From: MKUN01 sp964481425 | GTDB taxonomy: Bacteria > Bacteroidota > Bacteroidia > Chitinophagales > Chitinophagaceae | Length of the DNA stretch: 64,000 nucleotides | NCBI GenBank assembly: GCA_964481425.1 | Contig: CAYZTM010000002.1 | Location: 1-64,000, forward strand | Direction: 5' to 3' | Shown: positions 34,572-44,634 of the stretch, piece after piece | How positions within the stretch are numbered: the stretch's first letter is position 1 | Layout of the letters: each line of letters begins with the position of its first letter | Position numbers and translations under genes: made by a program | The notes under the pieces: generated by a model | The model's database searches: none | What the model saw: only the letters and a program-made list of their open reading frames with translations | Told to the model about the DNA's origin: nothing

Positions 34572-35177
34572 CTATAGTGCAGCCTTATAGCGTTTAGCAA
34601 CCTCGTCCCAGTTGATCACGTTCCAAATAGCGCTAAGGTAATCCGGGCGCTTGTTCTGGTACTTCAGGTAGTAAGCATGTTCCCAAACATCTATGCCCAG
34701 TATGGGGTGGCCTTTAACATCTGCAATGTCCATCAGGGGATTGTCCTGGTTGGGTGTGGAGCATACGTCCAGCTTACCGTCTTTTACTATGAGCCATGCC
34801 CAGCCGCTGCCGAAGCGGGTAGCACCTGCTGTATTCATTTTTTCTTTCATTGCATCGAAAGAACCAAAAGCATCATTGATGGCAGTGGCCAGGTCGCCGG
34901 AAGGTGTACCGCCCGCATTGGGGCCAAGTACCGTCCAGAACAATGTATGGTTGTAGTGACCGCCACCATTATTGCGTACCGCCATTGGGTAAGCAGAGAT
35001 GTTGGCCATCAGTTCTTCCAGTGTTTTTCCTTCGCCATCGGTGCCTTCAAGGGCCTTGTTCAGGTTATTCACATAGGCAGCATGGTGCTTGTCATGGTGT
35101 ATTTCCATGGTTTGAGCATCTATATGTGGTTCGAGTGCGTTGAAAGCATAATCTAAAGGAGGGAGTGAATGTGGCAT
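34572..35177 (-). CDS. sodB: superoxide dismutase (Fe/Mn)
   Basis: A 201-residue enzyme that dismutes superoxide to H2O2 and O2. Metal ligands fit: His27 in MEIHHDKHHAAYVNNL, His about 80 in NHTLFW, and Asp/His in DVWEHAYYLKYQN (about 160-172). The metal cannot be settled by eye. No signal peptide, so cytoplasmic. It has its own consensus promoter. Confidence 0.95.
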   Translation of the reverse strand: MPHSLPPLDYAFNALEPHIDAQTMEIHHDKHHAAYVNNLNKALEGTDGEGKTLEELMANISAYPMAVRNNGGGHYNHTLFWTVLGPNAGGTPSGDLATAINDAFGSFDAMKEKMNTAGATRFGSGWAWLIVKDGKLDVCSTPNQDNPLMDIADVKGHPILGIDVWEHAYYLKYQNKRPDYLSAIWNVINWDEVAKRYKAAL

Positions 35178-35204
35178 AATTCTTAAGTTTTATTGTTAGA
35201 AGTT

Positions 35205-35236
35205 CAAAGGTAACGGGAGTAACGGTAAAGCCCAAA
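35205..35236 (-). promoter_or_regulatory. promoter of the superoxide dismutase gene
   Basis: On the minus strand a TTTGG (35232-35236) and TACCTTTG (35205-35212) are separated by 19 bp, the ideal Bacteroidota housekeeping layout. Confidence 0.7.
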
Positions 35237-35384
35237 TGAGCCGCTCTGTTAATAATAAAATAAAATAGTGCCATAGAAAAATAGACGGTAAGCTATGCGA
35301 ATACTATGTGTTTCATTTGCAGTAGCTTATAGTTTAGTATCTTCAATAGCGCATAACCGGGCATTTTTGGGTGCTTTATATCGG

Positions 35385-35392
35385 TATATTTG
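35385..35392 (+). promoter_or_regulatory. promoter -7 box of the RND pump operon (TATATTTG)
   Basis: Full TAnnTTTG match 25 bp before the ATG at 35418; a TTTTTG lies about 15 bp upstream as a possible -33 element. Confidence 0.6.
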
Positions 35393-35417
35393 ACAGCATT
35401 TTTCGAAAACAGACTGA

Positions 35418-38400
35418 ATGAGCCTGCCTTCCATATCGCTCCGCCGCCCTGTAATGGCCATTGTGCTGAACATTATCATTGTTGTATTCGGGGTCATTGG
35501 TTTTAAGTTCCTGGGTGTGAGGGATTACCCTTCTATCGATCCGCCCATTATCAGTGTACGTACTTCCTATGCCGGGGCTAACCCTGACGTGATAGAATCG
35601 CAGGTAACAGAGCCGCTTGAAAAGCAGATAAACGGGATAGCTGGTATTAAAAGCATTTCTTCTTCCAGCTCACAGGGCTCCAGTAATATAACCGTAGAAT
35701 TTGACCTGAGTACCGACCTTGAAGCAGCGGCCAATGATGTACGCGATAAGGTATCGCAAGCTGTGCGTAACCTTCCGCAGGATATTGACGCCCCGCCTGT
35801 TGTTACCAAAGCGGACGCCAACTCATCTGCCATCATCTCCATGACGGTGCAGAGCGATACCCGCAATGCCATGCAGCTATCTGATTATGCTGAGAACGTG
35901 CTACAGGAGCGGCTGCAGACCATACCGGGCGTCAGCAGCATACAGATATGGGGCCAGCGCAGGTATGCCATGCGGCTATGGCTTGACCCCGTGAAGATGG
36001 CCGGTTACAATATTACCTTCCAGGATATTCAAAATGCCCTGAACAAGCAGAATGTAGAGTTGCCGGCCGGCAAAATAAGCGGCTATCAAACCGATCTGAC
36101 CATACGCACTTACGGCAGGCTCTACACGGAGGAGGACTTCAATAACCTGATCATAAAGAACGTTGACAGTACCGATATACACCTGAGAGATGTGGGTGAG
36201 GCTGTATTAGGGCCTGAGAATGAAGAAACGGTGTTGAAGAATAAAGGCACGGTGATGATTGCCCTCGCCCTGGTACCACAGCCGGGAGCCAATTATATAT
36301 CTATTGCCGATGAGTTCTATAAACGTTTTGCGGCCATCAAAAGGGACGTGCCGAAAGATATCAAGCTGAACATAGCTATCGACTATACCATCTTCATCAA
36401 GAAGTCGATAGCCGAGGTGGAAGAGACGCTGATCGTGGCCTTCGTGCTGGTCATCCTGATCATCTATGCGTTCTTCAGGGATTGGCTGATAGCATTGCGA
36501 CCTCTGATAGATATTCCGGTGAGCCTCATCGGCGCTTTTTTCATTATGTACCTGATGGGTTTTACCATCAATATACTCACCCTGCTTGCTATAGTGCTGG
36601 CTACGGGTCTTGTGGTGGATGATGGTATTGTCGTCACGGAGAACATCTATAAGAAGATAGAGCAGGGTATGGAAAAGCACCGGGCGGCCAAGGAAGGCGC
36701 TGAGGAGATATACTTTGCGGTCATATCCACTTCCATTACGCTGGCAGTGGTATTCCTGCCCATTGTGTTCCTGCAAGGGTTTACCGGGCGTTTGTTCCGT
36801 GAATTCGGTATCGTGGTAGCAGGTGCAGTACTGATATCCGCTTTTGTTTCGCTTACGCTTACCCCGGTACTTAATGTATTCCTGACCCGGAATAACCATA
36901 AACGTTCCCGTTTTTACGACAGGACCGAGCCATTTTTCCAGGGTCTTGAGAATGGTTATAAAAAAGCACTGAGCTGGGTCATGGGGCGCAGGTGGATGGC
37001 CCTTACTGCAATAGCCGTATGTTTTGTTGTCATTTTCGTCATTGGGGGCAGCCTGCAAAGTGAGCTGGCGCCACTTGAGGACAGGAGCCGTATCTCTTTT
37101 TCCGTTGTGGCCCCTGAGGGCACTTCGTATGATGCTACTGAGCAGTATATGGACCAAGTGACCGGGTTATTGATGGATAGCATTCCCGAGGCAGAAGCCG
37201 TGTTGGCCATAACGGCTCCGGGCTTCACCGGCTCAGGCGCTGTGAACATAGGCAGGGGTTTTGTTCGCCTGTCTGACCCTGATAAACGTCAGCGCAGCCA
37301 GGCTGAGATTGCACAGATGGCCAACCGGAATTTTCAGAAGCTGAACTTCGGTAAGGCTTTTGCGATACAGGAGCAGACCATATCTGTAAAAAGAGGGGGT
37401 AGCCAGTTCCCGATCGTATATGTGTTACAAAACATCAATTTTGATAAGCTGGCAAAAGTACTGCCCGATTTTCTTGATGAGGCCAATAAAAGGCCGGTTT
37501 TCCAGGGCGTGGATGTGGACCTGAAATTCAATACGCCTCAACTTGCCATTACGGTTGACCGGGCTAAGGCATCACAAATGGGTGTATCGGTAAATGATGT
37601 ATCACAGGCTCTGCAACTGGCATTAAGTAACAGCAGGTTGGGCTATTTCACGATGAATGGCAAACAGTACCAGGTGATAGGGCAGGTGTACCGTGCCAAC
37701 AGGGAAAGCCCGGTGGACCTGAAAACATTTTATGTACGCACAGAAAGCGGCCAGCAGATATCGCTGGACAATCTTGTGAATATCAGGGAGACCACCAGTC
37801 CATCGCAGATATACCATTACAATCGCTATAAATCGGCGACCATATCGGCAAACCTGGCACCGGGTAAGACCATAGGCGACGGTATCGCAGCTATGCAGGC
37901 CATATACGATAAGCTGGTGAAAGAGAAGAAAATTGATGAATCATTCTCGCATGCCCTCTCAGGTTCTTCGCTCGACTATGCAGAAAGTTCTTCCAACACT
38001 TCTTTTGCCTTCATTCTCGCACTGGTGCTTATATACCTGATACTTGCGGCGCAATTTGAGAGCTTTGTAGACCCATTTATTATCATGTTCACGGTACCGC
38101 TGGCCATAGCAGGGGCCGTACTTTCCTTATGGTTGTTCGGGCAAACGCTTAATATATTCTCCGAGATAGGTATGATCATGCTTATTGGGCTTGTGACCAA
38201 AAATGGTATCCTGATAGTGGAATATGCGAACCATGTGCGCGATAAGGGGAGTTCTAAAATGGAATCGGCTATTTATGCGGCCTCAATGCGCTTGCGCCCT
38301 ATCCTGATGACCAGCCTGGCAATGATCTTCGGGGCATTACCCCTGGCTTTATCCATAGGTGCAGCTTCTACCAGCCGCATACCTTTGGGTATAGTGATCG

Positions 38401-38516
38401 TTGGCGGGGTACTGTTTTCACTGGTGCTTTCGCTGTTCATTGTACCTGTTATTTATACTTACCTTTCGAGGAGAAGAAATGTTAGTCCTACAGCAATAGA
38501 AAAACTGGATGAGTAA
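35418..38516 (+). CDS. RND-family efflux transporter permease
   Basis: A 1032-residue inner-membrane pump of the HAE1 (AcrB-like) type: SLPSISLRRPVMAIVLNIII opening, twelve helices in the usual 1+5+1+5 layout around two periplasmic domains, and LATGLVVDDGIVVTENIYKK (about 393-412), which carries the proton-relay acidic pair. Usually works as a trimer with a membrane fusion protein and TolC. Its stop abuts the TolC gene with no gap, but no adaptor gene is present on either side. Confidence 0.95.
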   Translation: MSLPSISLRRPVMAIVLNIIIVVFGVIGFKFLGVRDYPSIDPPIISVRTSYAGANPDVIESQVTEPLEKQINGIAGIKSISSSSSQGSSNITVEFDLSTDLEAAANDVRDKVSQAVRNLPQDIDAPPVVTKADANSSAIISMTVQSDTRNAMQLSDYAENVLQERLQTIPGVSSIQIWGQRRYAMRLWLDPVKMAGYNITFQDIQNALNKQNVELPAGKISGYQTDLTIRTYGRLYTEEDFNNLIIKNVDSTDIHLRDVGEAVLGPENEETVLKNKGTVMIALALVPQPGANYISIADEFYKRFAAIKRDVPKDIKLNIAIDYTIFIKKSIAEVEETLIVAFVLVILIIYAFFRDWLIALRPLIDIPVSLIGAFFIMYLMGFTINILTLLAIVLATGLVVDDGIVVTENIYKKIEQGMEKHRAAKEGAEEIYFAVISTSITLAVVFLPIVFLQGFTGRLFREFGIVVAGAVLISAFVSLTLTPVLNVFLTRNNHKRSRFYDRTEPFFQGLENGYKKALSWVMGRRWMALTAIAVCFVVIFVIGGSLQSELAPLEDRSRISFSVVAPEGTSYDATEQYMDQVTGLLMDSIPEAEAVLAITAPGFTGSGAVNIGRGFVRLSDPDKRQRSQAEIAQMANRNFQKLNFGKAFAIQEQTISVKRGGSQFPIVYVLQNINFDKLAKVLPDFLDEANKRPVFQGVDVDLKFNTPQLAITVDRAKASQMGVSVNDVSQALQLALSNSRLGYFTMNGKQYQVIGQVYRANRESPVDLKTFYVRTESGQQISLDNLVNIRETTSPSQIYHYNRYKSATISANLAPGKTIGDGIAAMQAIYDKLVKEKKIDESFSHALSGSSLDYAESSSNTSFAFILALVLIYLILAAQFESFVDPFIIMFTVPLAIAGAVLSLWLFGQTLNIFSEIGMIMLIGLVTKNGILIVEYANHVRDKGSSKMESAIYAASMRLRPILMTSLAMIFGALPLALSIGAASTSRIPLGIVIVGGVLFSLVLSLFIVPVIYTYLSRRRNVSPTAIEKLDE

Positions 38517-39818
38517 ATGTTCAAAAGACTCACGATAATATTGTCACTTGGCTGTTGCGTGATCAGGGTCACAGCACAGGAACGGCTCAGCCTGCAGGAT
38601 GCCATAAACCGTGCCCTGCAATACAATTATGATGTGCGCATTGCCGATGCTGCTGCTAAACAAGCAAAGGCAAATAATACCATAGGCAATGCGGGAATGT
38701 TGCCCAATGTCAACCTGAATGGTACACTAGGCGGCAGTGATTATAATACACACAACCAACTGGTGAATGGCGATGTGCAGGATAACCCTGCGGCCAAAAC
38801 TTATAACTACAGTACCTCTGCCACCCTGGGTTGGACCTTGTTTGACGGGGGGCGCATGTTCCTCGTCAAAAAGCAACTGGATATAGAAGAACTGGCAGGT
38901 AATGAGCAATTCCGGCTACAGCTACAATCCACAGTATCGCGTGTGATACAGGTATATGCACAGGTCTTATGGCAGCAAAAGCAGCTCATAGCAGTGGACA
39001 CTGCCGCCGCCCTAGCCAAGCTGCGCATGGACATATCAAGGGTGAAATTTGAGACCGGGGCATCGCCGAAGACAGACTATTTGCAGGCGCGGGTCGATTA
39101 CAATGCGCGACAGGCAGATTCGCTGACACAGGAAGCGAATATCACCCAGTCTTTTGATTCTCTGAATGTATTAATAGGTGCAGCAGTAAATACGGCTTAT
39201 ATCCTCGATGATAGTTTGCAGCTTAATACACGTTTAAGCCCGGCAAGCGAACAACTACTGGAAGATGCTAATCTTTCCTTGAGCATTTACAAGCATAGCG
39301 CCGACATCTCCAAGCTCAACGAGCGCATAGCCAGAAGTTACCGGCTGCCGGTATTGAGCATAAACGGGGGCTATTATTACAACTATAGCAGGAGCGCAAC
39401 AGGGTTCCTCTTATCCGGCAGGAGCTATGGTCCCACAGGAAGTGCAGGCATCAGCATACCGCTCTTCCAGGGAGGCAATATCAATCGCCAGGTGAAGGTA
39501 GCCTCTTTGCAAAGCATGCGCGATGATCTGCTGTATGAAAGGCAAAAGACTATCATCAGTAACCATTACCGCAGCGCATGGCGTAATTATGAAGTTGCTG
39601 TAGCTGCATACCAGTTGCAATATGATAACATCAAATACGCCAAAGAGAACCTGGACGTACAGGAAGCAAGGTTTAAAGTGGGTGTAGGGACTACATTGGA
39701 AGCCCGTGAGGCGGAGAACAGCTATGTTCAGGCGCTTATCTCGCTGCATACAGCAGCCTATAATCTTAAGGTTAGTGAAACCATCGTCTTAGAACTGGAA
39801 AATAAATTAGTCAAGTAA
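38517..39818 (+). CDS. TolC-family outer membrane efflux protein
   Basis: A 433-residue outer-membrane channel with signal peptide (1-20, VTAQ). Two OEP repeats of long helices, including LSLQDAINRALQYNYDVRIA (about 23-42) and ISRVKFETGASPKTDYLQAR (about 166-185), the typical TolC pattern; the second is KEARFKVGVGTTLEAREAEN-like. Begins immediately after the RND gene, so the two form one transcript ending at the terminator at 39869. Confidence 0.93.
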   Translation: MFKRLTIILSLGCCVIRVTAQERLSLQDAINRALQYNYDVRIADAAAKQAKANNTIGNAGMLPNVNLNGTLGGSDYNTHNQLVNGDVQDNPAAKTYNYSTSATLGWTLFDGGRMFLVKKQLDIEELAGNEQFRLQLQSTVSRVIQVYAQVLWQQKQLIAVDTAAALAKLRMDISRVKFETGASPKTDYLQARVDYNARQADSLTQEANITQSFDSLNVLIGAAVNTAYILDDSLQLNTRLSPASEQLLEDANLSLSIYKHSADISKLNERIARSYRLPVLSINGGYYYNYSRSATGFLLSGRSYGPTGSAGISIPLFQGGNINRQVKVASLQSMRDDLLYERQKTIISNHYRSAWRNYEVAVAAYQLQYDNIKYAKENLDVQEARFKVGVGTTLEAREAENSYVQALISLHTAAYNLKVSETIVLELENKLVK

Positions 39819-39868
39819 GCTTTCTCCCGAGAGGCCCATGCACCTTAGGGAAGTTTAAATACAGGCAT

Positions 39869-39903
39869 AAAAAAAACACCCCGCATTTGCGGGGTGTTTT
39901 TTT
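39869..39903. terminator. strong bidirectional terminator
   Basis: Perfect stem AAAACACCCCGCA/TGCGGGGTGTTTT with short loop and T-runs on both strands, between the convergent TolC and T9SS cargo genes. Confidence 0.9.
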
Positions 39904-39921
39904 ATTTGAAGTCTGTTATAA

Positions 39922-41826
39922 CTATTGTTTCATGATCTTCCTTGTACCGATCAGCTTGTTGTTCTCATCAAGGATGTTCACAATGTAAACACCGTTTGCG
40001 AGCTGAGCCATTGGTATTTGCTTAGCGTTTTCAACATTGATGATCACGCGGCCGGTAAGATCCTGTACTTGTACATTCACAGCCTGGTTAGCATCTACAT
40101 AAAGGATGCTGCTAACAGGGTTAGGATACAATTTGATCGTTGCAGGAGCAGTGGCGCCGTTTACAACGGTAGGTCCATGTATGGTAACGGTATCATACAC
40201 TACGCAACCATTGTTGTCAGTCAGCATCAGGTAGTAAGTCTGACCATCGCAAAGACCAGATATAGTCTGGGCGAAATTGCCGCTCAAGCCAGTGCTCCAG
40301 TCGTAGTAGTAATCAGGTACACCGCCTGTTACAGTAACGGTTACACTACCTGTACAGTTGCCAAGATCGTCAGTAATGTTGTTGCTAAACTGGATCTGAG
40401 GAGGTGAAGTGATCTCCTGAGTTACACTCGTATGGCAGCCGCTGTCATCATAAGTAGTGATGGTATAAGTACCGCTTCTCAGATTAGTGAAAGACAAGCC
40501 GGTATCCGGAGGGTTAACTTCCAGAACGTAGGTATAATCGTAAATGGTGTTACCCCAACCGCCTGATGTATAATCGATATCGATCTCACCGGTGCTATCG
40601 TTGTAGCAGTTGTTATCCCACCATAATAATGATGTCTGTATGCTATCCGGCTCATTAACGCTGATGTTTGTAGCAGCAACGCAACCATTGGTATCCATAA
40701 CGTTTACTACGTGGAGGCCAGCGGTGAGTGCGAGGTTGGTATCAGCAGTTGTTTTGTATGAAGTGAAAGGACCATTATCCCAGCTGTATTGATAAGGAGA
40801 TGTGCCGTTCAGCGCCATTGCAGTAGCCCAACCGTTGCTACCACCTGCGCAGGTAACCCATTTGAAAGAGTAACCGCCAACATACAGTGAAGCCGCAGGC
40901 TCAGTCAGGTAAACAGGGAAGTAAGTAATAGTACCGTCAGTATCTTTCACCATGATGGTGTGTGTACCTGCAGGCAAGCCTGTATATGAAGTCGTATTTG
41001 AGAATACAGGAGGATTAGGCACCAGGCTATCCAGTGCATAAGTGTAACCCGGAGCACCGCCTGCTGCCATGATGTTGGTTATAGAACCGGTAAGGCCACC
41101 GTGGCAAGGAATATTTGTGCTGTCGTAAGCAACAGTTACAGGAGGTTTGCCTGTCCATGTCATTTCAACATCGTCGATACCTACAGTAGGATAAACCAGT
41201 GAGTTGGTTGCAGGGAAGAAAGAAGATATCCGGATCCAAACGTTGCTGTCCTGGTTGTTTACGATGCTAGGCAAGGTAACACTGATGTTGGTTTCAGTGA
41301 ATGTGTTGTTACCAACATTGTAACCACCGGCCAGCGTGCTGAAGCTGGTAGGGTTAGAACCCATACCATAGCTTACATACCACCTTTTTGTCCTGGCTGC
41401 GTTCAGGTCGAGGGACTGAAGCTTAAAGGCAAAATTGATGCTAGATAAACCACGTGTATTATCGATACGGAATACAAATGAAGTACCGGTATCGTTAGCC
41501 GGGCCTATCTTGGCACCCAGTGCCCTGTTAGGTGAAGCATTCTGTGCAGCAGCGGTTGCGTTAGCATAGAAGGTGTCCTTTGCAGCATAGTTGCCGAAAG
41601 TACCGCTACCCTGATCCCATGGTGTAGCTGTGCTAACGAAGCTGGCAGGAGTACCTAATGTATCGAACCATGCATTAGTGTACACCATCCAACCGTCAGG
41701 TAAGCCATTCCCGATGTTGTCAAAGTTTTGCGAATAACTATGTCCCAACAGAACATAGGGCGATTGGGCTAGTGCCGTGGCACTGACACCCAACGTCAAA
41801 AGAGAAAGTGTCAACAATTTTTTCAT
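39922..41826 (-). CDS. T9SS-sorted surface protein with SprB repeats
   Basis: A 634-residue secreted protein. Start at the ATG at 41826 (MKKLLTLSLL); signal peptide to about residue 20 (ALAQ). N-terminal ~170 residues resemble a choice-of-anchor/cleaved-adhesin-like jelly roll (SYSQNFDNIGNGLPDGW). At least four SprB-type repeats follow (C-x-GG...G-I...GG-PGYTY pattern), and a C-terminal T9SS sorting domain begins LYPNPVSS. Probably an adhesin; SprB in Flavobacterium is the gliding adhesin. Confidence 0.9.
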   Translation of the reverse strand: MKKLLTLSLLTLGVSATALAQSPYVLLGHSYSQNFDNIGNGLPDGWMVYTNAWFDTLGTPASFVSTATPWDQGSGTFGNYAAKDTFYANATAAAQNASPNRALGAKIGPANDTGTSFVFRIDNTRGLSSINFAFKLQSLDLNAARTKRWYVSYGMGSNPTSFSTLAGGYNVGNNTFTETNISVTLPSIVNNQDSNVWIRISSFFPATNSLVYPTVGIDDVEMTWTGKPPVTVAYDSTNIPCHGGLTGSITNIMAAGGAPGYTYALDSLVPNPPVFSNTTSYTGLPAGTHTIMVKDTDGTITYFPVYLTEPAASLYVGGYSFKWVTCAGGSNGWATAMALNGTSPYQYSWDNGPFTSYKTTADTNLALTAGLHVVNVMDTNGCVAATNISVNEPDSIQTSLLWWDNNCYNDSTGEIDIDYTSGGWGNTIYDYTYVLEVNPPDTGLSFTNLRSGTYTITTYDDSGCHTSVTQEITSPPQIQFSNNITDDLGNCTGSVTVTVTGGVPDYYYDWSTGLSGNFAQTISGLCDGQTYYLMLTDNNGCVVYDTVTIHGPTVVNGATAPATIKLYPNPVSSILYVDANQAVNVQVQDLTGRVIINVENAKQIPMAQLANGVYIVNILDENNKLIGTRKIMKQ

Positions 41827-41891
41827 AATATTCATAGATTTTTTGGTTAGTTAAAAAGTCTTAATTTAATGGGTTAACGTAAATGATGACG

Positions 41892-41899
41892 CGAAGATA
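41892..41899 (-). promoter_or_regulatory. promoter -7 box (TATCTTCG) of the SprB-repeat protein
   Basis: One base off TAnnTTTG, 66 bp upstream of the ATG on the minus strand. An AATACC-N8-GGTATT palindrome lies 40 bp further up (41940-41959). Confidence 0.4.
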
Positions 41900-41939
41900 G
41901 TGTGAAAAAACAAAAGTAAACCTATGTATCTTACGCTTG

Positions 41940-41959
41940 AATACCCATTTAGTGGTATT
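41940..41959. promoter_or_regulatory. interrupted palindrome upstream of the SprB-repeat protein
   Basis: AATACC and GGTATT arms with an 8-base centre (CATTTAGT), 113 bp upstream of the ATG. A possible operator; no regulator is identified. Confidence 0.35.
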
Positions 41960-42126
41960 TTCCTCGTCTTCACGGTGCAAAAAGTTAACCTATAATTATC
42001 AGTTTAGTTTTAAACGTTATTTATAAATAATTTACCGTTACCCGGATTTTTCGCAAAAGTAAAGTAAAAAAATGATGTAAAAAACAATTGTTAAAGTTAA
42101 ACCGGTTTAAGTTATTATTAACAATT

Positions 42127-43062
42127 TTATATGTATATTTTAAAGTACTCAAGCGTTCTTTTTAAGCCTTCAGCCCTGTCAACTGAAGGTTGCCAGCCAA
42201 GTATGCTTTTAGCCTTAGTAATATCGGGCTGCCTTTGCTTGGGGTCGTCCTGGGGCAGGGGTTCAAAAATGATCTTGCTTTTTGAGCCTGTGAGCGCTAT
42301 AACCTCTTCTGCGAACTGGAGCAGGCTTATCTCAGACGGGTTGCCGATATTAACAGGCAAGTGGTAGTCGGAGAGTAAGAGCCGGTATATACCTTCCACC
42401 AGGTCATCAACATAACAGAAGGAGCGGGTTTGTGAGCCATCACCATATACGGTCACGTCTTCGCCACGCAGGGCCTGGCTCATAAAAGTTGGCAGGGCGC
42501 GGCCATCATCGAGCCGCATACGGGGCCCATATGTATTGAATATCCTTATTATTCTTGTCTCTACATTATGGAAATTATGATAGGCCATGGTGATACTTTC
42601 CATGAAGCGCTTGGCCTCGTCATATACACCACGGGGGCCAATGGGGTTTACATTGCCCCAATATTCTTCCGACTGCGGATGTACCAGGGGGTCGCCATAC
42701 ACCTCGGATGTGGATGCTACAAGTATGCGCGCATTCTTAGATTTGGCAAGACCGAGTAGGTTGTGTGTACCTAATGCACCAACTTTTAAGGTCTGGATAG
42801 GCATTTTCAGGTAGTCTATCGGGCTTGCGGGCGAGGCAAAATGCAGAATGTAATCAAGGTGACCCGGCACATGCACGAATTTTGTGACATCGTGATGGTA
42901 GAACTCGAATTCCTTGTTAGGGAAGAGGTGCTCGATATTCCGGATGTTACCTGTAAGCAGGTTGTCCATACCGATCACGGTGTACCCTTCTTTAAGGAAA
43001 CGGTCGCAAAGATGCGAACCTAGAAAACCCGCTGCGCCTGCTATCAAGATACGTTTTGCCAT
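42127..43062 (-). CDS. uxs: UDP-glucuronate decarboxylase (UDP-xylose synthase)
   Basis: A 311-residue extended short-chain dehydrogenase/reductase that converts UDP-glucuronate to UDP-xylose. Rossmann GAAGFLGSHL (8-17), the catalytic YDEAK (about 146-150) with its Ser upstream (ASTSEVYG), and the UXS-type RIIRIFNTYGPRMRLDDGR (about 170-188). Directly follows UDP-glucose dehydrogenase with a 59-bp gap. A dTDP-glucose dehydratase is less likely given the neighbour and motif. Confidence 0.9.
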   Translation of the reverse strand: MAKRILIAGAAGFLGSHLCDRFLKEGYTVIGMDNLLTGNIRNIEHLFPNKEFEFYHHDVTKFVHVPGHLDYILHFASPASPIDYLKMPIQTLKVGALGTHNLLGLAKSKNARILVASTSEVYGDPLVHPQSEEYWGNVNPIGPRGVYDEAKRFMESITMAYHNFHNVETRIIRIFNTYGPRMRLDDGRALPTFMSQALRGEDVTVYGDGSQTRSFCYVDDLVEGIYRLLLSDYHLPVNIGNPSEISLLQFAEEVIALTGSKSKIIFEPLPQDDPKQRQPDITKAKSILGWQPSVDRAEGLKRTLEYFKIYI

Positions 43063-43121
43063 TTTTCTACTTTATGCTGGTGTATTTAATGTAATAAGTC
43101 TTCGAAACAGGGTCATCATCT

Positions 43122-44501
43122 TTAATCCATGGTGCCCCTTTCCCTGATAATTGTGGTTTCCGGTACAGCGATCTTACTTTTCAGTTGCTCATGTACTACC
43201 TTCCTGCCAATGCTTTCATAATAAAAGCCTAGTTCTTCCATCTTCTCCAGTGCATATACATTACGGCCATCGAATATCACGGGATTTTTAAGCGTTTCAC
43301 CAATACGTTTGAAGTCAGGGTTCCTGAATTCGCTCCATTCGGTTACTATGGCCAGCGCTTCTGCCCCCTCAATCGCGTCATATTGGTCTTTAGCAAAGAT
43401 CACTTTGTCCCCGTAAATACGTTTCACATTTTCCATCGCTTCAGGGTCAAAAGCCCTCACAGTGGCCCCTGATGCCAGTAATTCGTCTATAAGGTAGAGT
43501 GCCGGGGCCTCACGAATGTCATCCGTTTCGGGTTTGAATGCAAGCCCCCAAATGGCGAAGGTCTTCCCCGCGAGGTCGGAGCCGAACAGTTCCTTTATCT
43601 TTTTGCCCAAGCGGGTCTTCTGATTTTCATTCACGTTCATTACCGTATTCACTATCCTGAAGTCATAGTCCATTTCCCTGGCTGTTTGGGCCAGTGCCTG
43701 GACATCTTTAGGAAAGCAACTGCCACCATAACCCACGCCCGGGAAAAGGAAACGCTTGCCGATACGGGAATCGCTACCCATGCCTACGCGTACCCAGTCG
43801 ACGTTAGCTCCGGCTTTCTCGCATAGGTTGGCCATCTCGTTCATGAACGAGATGCGCATGGCCAGGTACGCATTGGCTGCATACTTGGTCATTTCTGACG
43901 AACGCTCGTCCATAAAATATATGGGATTGCCCTGCCTGACAAAAGGCTGGTATAATTCGTCCATTAATTTTTTAGCCTTATCTGAAGAGGTGCCTATTAC
44001 CACCCTGTCAGGCTTCAGGAAGTCCTCCACAGCTACGCCCTCACGCAGGAACTCAGGATTGGATACAACGTCAAAAAGCGAAGTATCGAGTTTTTGAGCG
44101 ATAACTGCCGCAACCTTTTCAGCAGTACCTACGGGCACGGTACTCTTATTTACGATCACGGTATATTTTGTGATGATAGTGCTGAGCTGTGCCGCTACAT
44201 CCAGCACATACTGCAGGTCTGCCGCACCATCCTTGCCCGGAGGCGTAGGCAGGGCCAGGAATATTACCTGTGCATCGCGTATACCATCCTCAAGTGAGGT
44301 AGTGAACTGAAGCCGCTTTTCTTTGATGTTGCGCTCCAGGAGTATATCAAGGCCCGGTTCGTATATGGGAGACCGACCTTCCTGTAGCATGCGGACCTTG
44401 TCCTCGTTAATGTCAATACACATTACATTGTTGCCTGTTTCGGCAAAACAGGTGCCGGTAACGAGGCCTACATAGCCTGTGCCAATGATAGCTAATTGCA
44501 T
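43122..44501 (-). CDS. ugd: UDP-glucose 6-dehydrogenase
   Basis: A 459-residue enzyme that oxidises UDP-glucose to UDP-glucuronate with NAD. GTGYVGLVTGTCF (7-19) is the NAD-binding loop, and the catalytic Cys is in GVGYGGSCFPKDVQAL (about 253-268). All three UDPGDH domains are present. The product is the substrate of the following UXS, so the pair feeds UDP-xylose, probably for surface glycans. Confidence 0.95.
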   Translation of the reverse strand: MQLAIIGTGYVGLVTGTCFAETGNNVMCIDINEDKVRMLQEGRSPIYEPGLDILLERNIKEKRLQFTTSLEDGIRDAQVIFLALPTPPGKDGAADLQYVLDVAAQLSTIITKYTVIVNKSTVPVGTAEKVAAVIAQKLDTSLFDVVSNPEFLREGVAVEDFLKPDRVVIGTSSDKAKKLMDELYQPFVRQGNPIYFMDERSSEMTKYAANAYLAMRISFMNEMANLCEKAGANVDWVRVGMGSDSRIGKRFLFPGVGYGGSCFPKDVQALAQTAREMDYDFRIVNTVMNVNENQKTRLGKKIKELFGSDLAGKTFAIWGLAFKPETDDIREAPALYLIDELLASGATVRAFDPEAMENVKRIYGDKVIFAKDQYDAIEGAEALAIVTEWSEFRNPDFKRIGETLKNPVIFDGRNVYALEKMEELGFYYESIGRKVVHEQLKSKIAVPETTIIRERGTMD

Positions 44502-44634
44502 AAGCGGTTTTCAGAAAATTTCGGCAAAAGTAGTTATTATTTGGTGGGCTTATGTACATGTATTAACAAAAAAAAGTTTTAGTAATTTTAAACCCGGCAC
44601 AATAACCGCTGTCTTACTATTAAAATCTGCAATT

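Noticed and set aside
36207..37157. 316-codon open frame antisense to the RND pump
   Set aside because: Low-complexity, charged translation without a family; the sense gene is clear.
44479..44634. N-terminal extension of the lipoprotein at 44635
   Set aside because: It overlaps the ugd gene and would place the lipoprotein signal peptide internally.
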